Assembly (NCBI GenBank): GCA_902781455.1
Contig: CACZJF010000021.1
Location: 1 to 41,407 of the forward strand
Direction of reading: 5' to 3'
Source of the DNA: an uncultured Lachnospiraceae bacterium
GTDB lineage: Bacteria; Bacillota; Clostridia; Lachnospirales; Lachnospiraceae
Length of the DNA stretch: 41,407 bases
In this document: positions 8,498-14,968 of the stretch, piece by piece
Numbering within the stretch: position 1 is the stretch's first letter
Layout of the letters: the number at the start of each line of letters is the position of its first letter
Notes under the pieces: generated by a model
The model's database searches: none
What the model was told of the DNA's origin: nothing
What the model saw: the letters and a program-made list of their open reading frames with translations, nothing else
Position numbers and translations under genes: made by a program

Positions 8498-8854
8498 TCA
8501 GTCGATGACCCGCACACCCTCGACATAGATCGTAATCTTCTCAATCTCCATGCCAGTAAAAGCCTCCAGCTTATACTGCACGCTGCTGATCAGATTCTCA
8601 GCGACCGCGGAGATGCTCACTCCGTATGAAACAATGACATGAAAATCCAGTTCAATCCGGTTCTCATTCAGCCTGACCGTGATTCCGTGGCCAAGATTCT
8701 CTCTTCCGAGAAGCTTCACCAGGCCGTCCTTCATGCTGACGCTGGCCATGCCCACTATGCCAAAGCACTCAACCGCAACCGATCCGGCATATGTCGCAAT
8801 GACATTTGAATCGATCACAATCGCTCCAAGTTTCTTATTCATGCGAACACTCAT
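8498..8854 (-). CDS. Asp23/Gls24 (YloU) family protein
   Basis: A small 118-residue cytoplasmic or membrane-associated alkaline-shock-type protein. The family sequence is clear: GAIVIDSNVIATYAGSVAVECFGIVGM, then a variable linker and VSYGVSISAVAENLISSVQYKLEAFTGM near the end. The biochemical function is not established. In Firmicutes it commonly precedes fakA, as here, where 25 bases separate its stop from the fakA-like start. The start at 8854 is chosen because GGGAGGAG stands five bases upstream. An ATG ten codons earlier lacks a site. A divergent promoter pair separates it from rpmB. Confidence 0.92.
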   Translation of the reverse strand: MSVRMNKKLGAIVIDSNVIATYAGSVAVECFGIVGMASVSMKDGLVKLLGRENLGHGITVRLNENRIELDFHVIVSYGVSISAVAENLISSVQYKLEAFTGMEIEKITIYVEGVRVID

Positions 8855-8884
8855 GGAATCTCCTCCCTTCCGTGAATCTACCAT

Positions 8885-8913
8885 ATATTAACAGAGAAAG
8901 AACTGTTTCACAA
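8885..8913 (-). promoter_or_regulatory. Promoter of the asp23-fakA operon
   Basis: TTGTGA (8908-8913) and TAATAT (8885-8890), spacer 17, on the minus strand. It is back to back with the rpmB promoter. Confidence 0.5.
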
Positions 8914-8943
8914 GACCCGTTGCGATGTGTCTGAAAATCATGG

Positions 8944-8972
8944 TTGCAATGCGCTCTGAGTTCTGTTACAAT
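8944..8972 (+). promoter_or_regulatory. Promoter of rpmB
   Basis: TTGCAA (8944-8949) and TACAAT (8967-8972) with a 17-base spacer. The leader is about 28 bases and contains AAGGAGG six bases or so before the ATG. Confidence 0.65.
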
Positions 8973-9005
8973 ACTCAAGTCGCGGTTTAGAAGGAGGTGC
9001 TAGAG

Positions 9006-9189
9006 ATGGCCAGATGTGCAATTTGTGACAAGGGTGCCCACTTCGGTAACAATGTCTCTCATTCCCACAGAAGAAGCAACAAGATGTGGATCGAACATCA
9101 AGCATGTTACCGTCAAGGTGAACGGTGCTAACAAGAAGATGTATGTCTGCACTTCCTGCCTGAGATCAGGTAAGGTTGAGCGTGCATAA
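9006..9189 (+). pseudogene. rpmB: 50S ribosomal protein L28, reading frame broken by a 2-base loss
   Basis: The N-terminal half reads MARCAICDKGAHFGNNVSHS, then HRRSNKMW, as in zinc-binding L28 (Cys4, Cys7). After Trp28 the frame becomes unrelated and stops at 9129-9131 (41 residues). In another frame the expected second half is intact: SNIKHVTVKVNGANKKMY, VCTSCLRSGKVERA, ending at TAA 9187-9189 with the second CxxC pair. L28 relatives have two residues between this Trp and the Asn (W-x-x-N-I/V-K). That fits two bases missing at about 9088-9092; restored, the gene would be 186 bases. Promoter, AAGGAGG site and terminator are all intact. A sequencing or assembly error, a recent mutation with another rpmB copy elsewhere, or ribosomal frameshifting could explain it. 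I consider an error or recent mutation most likely. Confidence 0.9.
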
Positions 9190-9221
9190 GTCGAATTGTA
9201 TGAAGAAGAGCGATAAAGATT

Positions 9222-9254
9222 AAGAGCTGACTCGGATTTGCGTCAGCTCTTTTC
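9222..9254 (+). terminator. Terminator of rpmB
   Basis: Arms AAGAGCTGAC/GTCAGCTCTT (9222-9231, 9242-9251) with a 10-base loop, followed by TTTTC on the plus strand. It may also serve the convergent GerW gene weakly. Confidence 0.8.
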
Positions 9255-9335
9255 GTTGTACTCTTTTCACTGCTCGATTCGTTATACGCTTTTTGTTATA
9301 CGCTTTTTCATATACGCTTTTTCAAATACTCTTTT
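9254..9335. repeat. Degenerate 14-bp tandem repeat in the rpmB/gerW intergenic region
   Basis: Copies of a GTTATACGCTTTTT-like unit stand at 9281-9294, 9295-9308, 9309-9322 and 9323-9335. An outlying copy (9254-9267) lies after the rpmB terminator. The first two adjacent copies are identical. There is no coding potential, and the period is not a multiple of three. Confidence 0.75.
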
Positions 9336-9367
9336 CCCATCGCGCTTTCGTATTCCGACTTCCGGAT

Positions 9368-9766
9368 TCAGAATGTATTCTCTTCCTTCGCCGCTTCCTG
9401 CATGACAGCCTCCTCCTCTGGAGTCGTCTTCGTCTTGCTGCGGGAAGAGAACCGCTCGATCAGATCCGGTGCCATCTCGATGATCTTTGCCAGACCATCC
9501 TGGCTGTGGACATTGACCAGACGCGTCGCGCCATTCTTGATGATCAGCAGCGCTGACGGCGTCATCTTTCCGCCGATGCCGCCTCCGCCGTTCCGGCGGT
9601 CCTTTTCATTCTTCGTCGAAGCCATCATTCCGAAGGAAACATCCACAAGCGGAAGGATGATGGTGTCCCCGATCCGGATCGGATCGCCCACACAGGTCTT
9701 GCTCGTCACAAAACTGTCCATCCCCTTAAGGAGCGTATCTACATTTACCTGAAAATGATCTGCCAT
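9368..9766 (-). CDS. GerW family sporulation protein (YtfJ-like)
   Basis: A 132-residue protein of the family that includes B. subtilis GerW/YtfJ, needed for proper spore germination. It shows the family layout: an N-terminal MADHFQVNVDTLLKGMDSF segment, PIRIGDTIILPLVDVSFGM, a Gly-rich loop (NGGGGIGGKM at about 59-68) and SALLIIKNGATRLVNV. The C-terminal tail is acidic and not conserved. GGAGGAAACACG precedes the ATG. It is the last gene of a Nudix-hypothetical-DUF2953-GerW run. The DUF2953/GerW pairing matches ytfI-ytfJ in Bacillus. This supports a spore-forming ancestry for the organism. Confidence 0.93.
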   Translation of the reverse strand: MADHFQVNVDTLLKGMDSFVTSKTCVGDPIRIGDTIILPLVDVSFGMMASTKNEKDRRNGGGGIGGKMTPSALLIIKNGATRLVNVHSQDGLAKIIEMAPDLIERFSSRSKTKTTPEEEAVMQEAAKEENTF

Positions 9767-9835
9767 CGTGTTTCCTCCGATCTGTATGGTAACTTCTATC
9801 TTCTTTGTTTCTTCTTCGTCTTTTCTATATCTCTC

Positions 9836-10921
9836 TCAGGCTGCCTTCTTCGCGGATTCCTCCATCGCTTTCCTTCTCGCCCGCCTGGATCCGCGGTGTG
9901 CCTGGACTCTCTCCTTGCCGCGAATGCGGGCAAACAGAACACGGAATTCCTTATCAAACAGAAGGCGCAGGCCGACCCATGCAACCCGGTATGCCCTGAT
10001 ATGGCCCTTTACTTCCGTATCTGTCTCCAGCACTGCCTCATAGAAATCGGGATCCACGTCGTATTCGGTTCCGGATTCCGGCAGCAGCATGTAGACCAGG
10101 CCGGTCAGCCAGCCGGTCAGGTCCGGCGATCCCGTTCCAAAGTGGAGATACCCGGTGATCTTTCTGGGCGCATATCCGCGGATCAGGTACTTCAGGTATC
10201 CGATCCCCTTCCAGAACATATGCTCTGCCTCAATGCTGAGGAACGGTTCTGCCTTTTTCCGGATCAGATCATACTTTTTACAGATCTTCTCCTGTATGAT
10301 GTCAATCCGGTCATAGACCTCCGCCGGAAGGCCGGGTACCTGCAGCAGCAGGTTCAGAACCTTATTCAGAAACTGCGCAGCCAGGTTCATCAGTCTGGCA
10401 ACAGGGCCGTCATGCAGCGGTTTTTCCATCTTCTGCTTTCCGGAACCGGCTCCTTTCGCCGACGCAGCTTCCTTAGGAGCTTCTGTCACCGGCACGGATT
10501 CCTCAGCCGCTTCTGTCACCTGCGCGGATTCCTCAGCCGCTTCTGTCACCTGCGCGGATTCCTCAAGTGTCCCCTTCTCCGGCGTAACTTCCTCTATCGT
10601 TTCCCCGGAAGGCTCCGCTTTCTGCGGCGCGTTCCCGCGTTCCGGCTTTTTTTCTCCAAAACGGAAGGTCTTGAGCCTGAATCCGCAGACCCGGATCACA
10701 GCGACACCCTCCCGGTCCCGGTACGTCAGATCTGCCCTGAGCAGATGCAGAAGCCAGGTCATCGTCCCATCTGCTTCCGGTTCCTTCTTTGTTTCCTTCC
10801 TGCCATGAACCCGGTACCGCAGCGGAACAAACAGCACCGCAAGAAGAAGGAGCAGAAGGATCGCAAGAATCACCAGCAGTATGATGCCGATGATCTTAAG
10901 GATCGTCAAAACCACATGCAT
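9836..10921 (-). CDS. DUF2953 membrane-anchored protein (YtfI-like)
   Basis: A 361-residue protein with one N-terminal membrane segment (about 6-32), then FVPLRYRVHG, typical of DUF2953. A conserved C-terminal part (GSPDLTGWLTGLVYMLLP and PDFYEAVLETDTEVKGHIR) ends in a basic tail. Between them (about 105-160) is an acidic, low-complexity EESAQVTEAA repeat built from a 30-base tandem repeat. The function is unknown; the family sits next to GerW (YtfJ) in spore formers, so a sporulation role is likely by context. The ATG follows directly on the TAA of the upstream gene, so translation is coupled. Confidence 0.85.
   Translation of the reverse strand: MHVVLTILKIIGIILLVILAILLLLLLAVLFVPLRYRVHGRKETKKEPEADGTMTWLLHLLRADLTYRDREGVAVIRVCGFRLKTFRFGEKKPERGNAPQKAEPSGETIEEVTPEKGTLEESAQVTEAAEESAQVTEAAEESVPVTEAPKEAASAKGAGSGKQKMEKPLHDGPVARLMNLAAQFLNKVLNLLLQVPGLPAEVYDRIDIIQEKICKKYDLIRKKAEPFLSIEAEHMFWKGIGYLKYLIRGYAPRKITGYLHFGTGSPDLTGWLTGLVYMLLPESGTEYDVDPDFYEAVLETDTEVKGHIRAYRVAWVGLRLLFDKEFRVLFARIRGKERVQAHRGSRRARRKAMEESAKKAA
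10479..10568 (-). repeat. 30-bp coding tandem repeat, three units
   Basis: Three consecutive 30-base units (10479, 10509, 10539) inside the DUF2953 gene encode EESAQVTEAA-like decapeptides. Units two and three are nearly identical, and unit one differs at a few bases. Confidence 0.9.
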
Positions 10922-11239
10922 TTATCCATGCTCCTCCGACAGCCATGCCCTGATATCGGCATCTTTCCGGTCTGCGTACACATCGGCGACGATGGCCTCC
11001 AGCATACTCTCCGCCTCCGTCCTGCCAAGTCCCAGTCCCACAATCATCTGGCAGTTCTCCCTGACATAGGAATGGCGAAACTCCCTGGCAGCCATCATCT
11101 CAAGCTGACTGTTCCGGTTCTCAGGCACAAGGATCACATAAACCCGGGACGGATACTCCCCCCGGTCAATCGAATCGATCACACTGTCCTTGCGCGCGGC
11201 AATCATGCGGCCGACATAAAGATTCTGATACCAAACCAT
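10922..11239 (-). CDS. Conserved hypothetical protein
   Basis: A 105-residue soluble protein beginning MVWYQNLYVGRMIAARKDSV and ending ADIRAWLSEEHG. No signal peptide, membrane segment or catalytic motif is seen. Short proteins starting with a similar WYxxLYVG signature occur in Lachnospiraceae, but I know no function for them. It lies 10 bases after the Nudix gene and abuts the DUF2953 gene with no gap, so it belongs to this operon. Confidence 0.75.
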   Translation of the reverse strand: MVWYQNLYVGRMIAARKDSVIDSIDRGEYPSRVYVILVPENRNSQLEMMAAREFRHSYVRENCQMIVGLGLGRTEAESMLEAIVADVYADRKDADIRAWLSEEHG

Positions 11240-11249
11240 ACCAATCCCA

Positions 11250-11687
11250 TCAGCCCCACTTGTTCTGGCGCTTCAGCTCCAGGTAATCATTGTAGGCTTT
11301 TTCAAGGATCATCTTCTCATTGGAAAACTTCAGAAGATGATATGCCTCGTGAAACTTGTAGAATCCGGAGTCAACAAAAAACTCCTCCCTCTGAGGCTTG
11401 GAATAGTAGCTTTCTCCCCTCATCAGGTACCAGTGCACCACCTTTTCCACAGTATTCTGCGGAACATTAAATGAATACTGACTCTTACCAATGTACTGAA
11501 TAATCTGCGCTCGCGCGCCGGTTTCCTCCCGGACCTCGCGAAGTGCTGTCTGGTCGTATTCTTCCCCGTCCTCGACAGTTCCCTTTGGCAGGACCCATCC
11601 TTCATAACGGTTCCGATAACTCTTGTACAGGACAAGGATCTTGCCCCGGAATATGACCACACCGCCACAGCTTGTTGCCTCAATCAT
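11250..11687 (-). CDS. Nudix hydrolase
   Basis: Hydrolyses a nucleoside diphosphate linked to some moiety; the exact substrate cannot be told from the sequence. It has 145 residues. The Nudix box lies at about 36-58, from GTVEDGEEYDQTALRE to VREETGA, with all catalytic Glu residues (REVREE) present. The C-terminal part (NEKMILEKAYNDYLELKRQ) is family-like. GGAGGCGTTGCA precedes the ATG. It is the first gene of the operon leading to the DUF2953/GerW pair, under the promoter at 11789-11816. Confidence 0.93.
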   Translation of the reverse strand: MIEATSCGGVVIFRGKILVLYKSYRNRYEGWVLPKGTVEDGEEYDQTALREVREETGARAQIIQYIGKSQYSFNVPQNTVEKVVHWYLMRGESYYSKPQREEFFVDSGFYKFHEAYHLLKFSNEKMILEKAYNDYLELKRQNKWG

Positions 11688-11788
11688 TGCAACGCCTCCT
11701 GTCTGTGTTCCGGCTGTGTTTCTGAACTGTCTGCAGTCCTCCGTCCATGAAGACGGAAGATCCCCTCATGATTCAAATACTACACTAC

Positions 11789-11816
11789 AGTATATCTGAT
11801 TCTTGAAATATCGCAA
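11789..11816 (-). promoter_or_regulatory. Promoter of the Nudix-DUF2953-GerW operon
   Basis: TTGCGA (11811-11816) and TATACT (11789-11794), spacer 16, minus strand. It begins 7 bases after the PBP stop. The leader (about 95 bases) contains a small TCCGTC/GACGGA hairpin at 11740-11757. Confidence 0.5.
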
Positions 11817-11822
11817 GTTACC

Positions 11823-13322
11823 TTACCCATAGAAAAATGCATCCAGGATCTGTTTCGCGATCGGTACCGCGGTCGCGGAACCTGTGCCTCCGTCCTCCGC
11901 GATCACCGCGATCGCGATGTGCGGCTCGGAAGTCTGCGCGAATCCGCAGAACCAGGAATGGGTTCCTGTCACCCCATTGCTTTCATACTCCGCGGAGCCC
12001 GTCTTGCCCGCAACGGTATATCCATTGCCGGACAGCGCCGCGGCTGTCCCGCTTTCCGCCGTCCTCTTCATATAATCCGTCAGGATCCCGGCTTCGTCCG
12101 GTGTAAGCACCTTCTTGTAAATCTCAGGATCGTACTGCTTCACGATGGTCCCGTCATTCGTCTCGATATGATCGACATAGTACGGACGCATCATGATGCC
12201 GCCGTTTGCGATCGTGGACGTCACCAGCGCCATATGCAGCGGCGTCACAAGCGTATCACCCTGTCCGATCGCCGTCGTCATCTGCTCACCGGAGGAAGAA
12301 TCCTTCGTCAGCTTGAAGATACTCTGCGAATGCTGCATCGAGGTGGGCAGCGCGTGGTTGAACAGGAATTCCTCCGCAGTTTTCCGGAACTGGCCATTGT
12401 CCAGATCCAGGCCGATCTGCGCGAATGCCGTATTGCAGGAATTGGAAAATGCGCCTCCCAGATCTTCCATTCCGTGTTTCTGATCGCCATAGCAGGTGAT
12501 CGTCACATCACCCTGCGACAGGGCACCCTCACAGTCCCAGGAAAAACCGGAATAGTCTGTCGGATGCGCTCTGAGATAGGCAAGCGTCGTGATCATTTTA
12601 AAGGTAGAGCCAGGCGGATAGAGGCCCTGCGTCGCCCGGTTCAGAAGCGCGCTGGAGGACGTGTCTGATACCAGGTTCTCCCACTCCATCCCGATGAAAT
12701 TCGGATTGAAATCAGGCTTGCTCACCATCGCCAGAATCTTTCCGGAATCCGGCTCCATCACAACCACGGCACCCTTGTAGGAACCCAGCGCGTAGTAAGC
12801 CGTCTGCTGCAGCTTCTCATCAAGCGTAACCACCACCCTGTCTCCCTGAACCTTCTCGCCGGTCTCCCCGGCACGGATCTGCTTTAACAGACTGGAATGC
12901 GAACTCAGCAGGGCGTAGTTTTCTTCCGCCTCCATGCCGGACTTTCCGTTGGAAGCATATCCCACCACATGCGCGAACACATTGTCATAGGGATAAGACC
13001 TCGTCTGGTTTCCATTTTCGTCCACAAGCGTCGTCGCCAGGACCGTTCCGTCTAATGTGCGGATATCACCGCGGATGATATTGTCGGAATTCGAGTCCGC
13101 CTTGGTGTTGTTGATATTGTTCCTGAGAGACTCCGCCTCAAAGACATTGATCCAGACCACCCGTCCGATCAGCAGCGCAAAGAGCAGCACAAAGATCCAT
13201 GCAGCGATGGAAAGCTCCATGTTATGCTTGCGTCCGGTCAAAGGTTCATCCTTTTTCGGATTCAGATCTACTTTGCGTATTCTTACGCCTTCTGTCTCGT
13301 CCAGATTCGGATCCTGTCTCAT
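11823..13322 (-). CDS. Class B penicillin-binding protein (peptidoglycan transpeptidase)
   Basis: Cross-links peptidoglycan on the outer face of the membrane, working with a SEDS glycosyltransferase. It has 499 residues: a basic cytoplasmic N-terminus, one membrane segment (about 37-58), a short dimerisation-like region, and a transpeptidase domain. The catalytic motifs are complete: SxxK at Ser239-Lys242 (PPGSTFK), SxN at 295-297 (SCN) and KTG at 440-442. There is no PASTA domain, and the length is typical of the PbpA/FtsI-like proteins that accompany FtsW/RodA in Clostridia. It overlaps the ftsW/rodA stop by 4 bases (ATGA), so translation is coupled to the SEDS partner. Division versus elongation role cannot be decided here. 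Confidence 0.95.
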   Translation of the reverse strand: MRQDPNLDETEGVRIRKVDLNPKKDEPLTGRKHNMELSIAAWIFVLLFALLIGRVVWINVFEAESLRNNINNTKADSNSDNIIRGDIRTLDGTVLATTLVDENGNQTRSYPYDNVFAHVVGYASNGKSGMEAEENYALLSSHSSLLKQIRAGETGEKVQGDRVVVTLDEKLQQTAYYALGSYKGAVVVMEPDSGKILAMVSKPDFNPNFIGMEWENLVSDTSSSALLNRATQGLYPPGSTFKMITTLAYLRAHPTDYSGFSWDCEGALSQGDVTITCYGDQKHGMEDLGGAFSNSCNTAFAQIGLDLDNGQFRKTAEEFLFNHALPTSMQHSQSIFKLTKDSSSGEQMTTAIGQGDTLVTPLHMALVTSTIANGGIMMRPYYVDHIETNDGTIVKQYDPEIYKKVLTPDEAGILTDYMKRTAESGTAAALSGNGYTVAGKTGSAEYESNGVTGTHSWFCGFAQTSEPHIAIAVIAEDGGTGSATAVPIAKQILDAFFYG

Positions 13323-14836
13323 CTCTGCCTCCAGACTCTGGTCTCCTGTCCGGCCCGTGAACGAGCGTCCGCACGCCGTGTGCTATCCCGCCCGGCGTCC
13401 ATGCGCGATGCGCTTTCCGGCCTCGTGCCCATGCGTGATGCATTCCCCTGTCTTATGTCCTCACGCGGCGCGTATTCTGACCGCGCCTCCGCCTGCCAGC
13501 TGGCACGCCGCTCTTCCTTCACTTCATCGCCCCGCAGCATATACAGACCCTGCACAATCGCGAACATCAGGATCGTACTTAAGACGGAGCTGCCGCCATA
13601 ACTGACCAGGGGAAGTGTGACACCTGTCATGGGAATCAGCTTCGTTCCGCCGCCGATCGTCAGAAAGACCTGCGTCGCGTAGGTTACGCCCAGTCCCAGC
13701 GCGGCCAGCCGGTAGAACCGGTTGCCCAGCTTCATCGCGATGTTGATAAACATCAGGAAAACCGCCATGCAAATCAGGATCAGGCAGATCCCGAAGATCG
13801 CGCCCCATTCCTCCAGAATTGCGCTGAACATAAAGTCCTGCGATACATAAGGGATCGCGCCAGGGCTTCCCTGACACAGTCCGGTGCCAAGCCACCCTCC
13901 CGCCGCGATCGCGAACAGCGACTGGCAGATCTGATAGCCGGAACCGGCATAATCCAGAAACGGATCGCGCCAGATCTGGACTCGCACTCTCACATGCGAG
14001 AACAGGAAGTAGGCCGCGACTGCCGCAACGCAGAATGCCAAAAGCCCGATCATGGTCAGGAACGGATTCCGTGTCGCGACAAACAGCATGATCAGATACG
14101 TCACAAAGAAAATCAAGGCGGAACCCAGGTCATTGGAAACCACCAGAATCAGCACATGAACAGCAGCAAGGACCGTTGCAATCACGACCCTGCGGAAGCT
14201 GTGCTGCGTACTCAGAAGACCGGCGATCGCGAAGACGAAGATAATCTTTACGAATTCCGACGGCTGGATCGAGAAGCCGGCGACAGAAATCGACAGCTTC
14301 GCGCCGTTGGTGACACGCGCAGCGATCACGACCAGTCCCAGCAGGCCGATGCCGACGAACACATAGCCCCAGGTAAGCCGTGTCAGGACGAGAAGCTTCC
14401 GGACAAACAGCGGAACCAGCAAAGCAAGCGCAGTGCCGGCCGCCGTAATCTGAAACTGCTTCAGCGCCTGGTCCGTGGAGAATCTCGACACCATGATAAA
14501 GCCGATCACCAGCAGCATGCACATATTGTTGATCAGGCTTCGGGACGCGCGCGGATACAGATTGCGGAACAGAAGCAACGTAAACAGCAGGTAGATCAGC
14601 TGGGCCAGATAGAAAAAGATCAGACTCTCCTGAAAAGTATTCAGAAACAAGGTAAGAAATCCCAGAAAATGGATGAGAAACATCTCTATGTTCTGACGCA
14701 GGAAGATCTTCTCCATCGAGCGCGCGTGACGCTGCCGGAACACCGTCACACTCTGGATGGTATAGATCACCATCAGGGCAAGAGAGACATAGTGAAAAGC
14801 CCTGACAGCCAATTCCTGCAGATTCGCCAGATTCAC
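13319..14836 (-). CDS. FtsW/RodA/SpoVE family SEDS glycosyltransferase
   Basis: A polytopic enzyme that polymerises lipid II. It has 505 residues from a GTG start that I chose because AGGAGG stands seven bases upstream. An ATG 16 codons earlier has no site and precedes this signal. Signature parts are FSIQPSEFVKIIFVFAIAG, the SNDLGSALIFF segment with the proposed catalytic Asp, and GVTLPLVSYGGSSVLSTILM near the end. It has two or three extra membrane segments at the N-terminus compared with classic FtsW. A basic, repetitive C-terminal tail of about 55 residues (SRMGTRPESASRMDAGRDS) is probably cytoplasmic and unusual. The coupled PBP gene is the natural partner. Confidence 0.93.
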   Translation of the reverse strand: MNLANLQELAVRAFHYVSLALMVIYTIQSVTVFRQRHARSMEKIFLRQNIEMFLIHFLGFLTLFLNTFQESLIFFYLAQLIYLLFTLLLFRNLYPRASRSLINNMCMLLVIGFIMVSRFSTDQALKQFQITAAGTALALLVPLFVRKLLVLTRLTWGYVFVGIGLLGLVVIAARVTNGAKLSISVAGFSIQPSEFVKIIFVFAIAGLLSTQHSFRRVVIATVLAAVHVLILVVSNDLGSALIFFVTYLIMLFVATRNPFLTMIGLLAFCVAAVAAYFLFSHVRVRVQIWRDPFLDYAGSGYQICQSLFAIAAGGWLGTGLCQGSPGAIPYVSQDFMFSAILEEWGAIFGICLILICMAVFLMFINIAMKLGNRFYRLAALGLGVTYATQVFLTIGGGTKLIPMTGVTLPLVSYGGSSVLSTILMFAIVQGLYMLRGDEVKEERRASWQAEARSEYAPREDIRQGNASRMGTRPESASRMDAGRDSTRRADARSRAGQETRVWRQR

Positions 14837-14968
14837 TTCAATCCCTCCTTTCCCATCTTTCATAATCCGGAATGCCGGCTGCATTCCTGTTTTCTCTGTC
14901 AGTAAATATTTCCTTCAGCAAAAGGACAGCACTTTCACTGAGTGGATCCAATTTCCACTGAGCAGATC

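Noticed and set aside
9755-11470. Long plus-strand open frame of 571 codons
   Set aside because: It is antisense to the DUF2953, hypothetical and Nudix genes, has no family-like sequence and reflects codon bias of the real strand. The same holds for long plus-strand frames over 2894-3874, 5449-6615, 7069-8223, 16373-17455 and 27142-28752.
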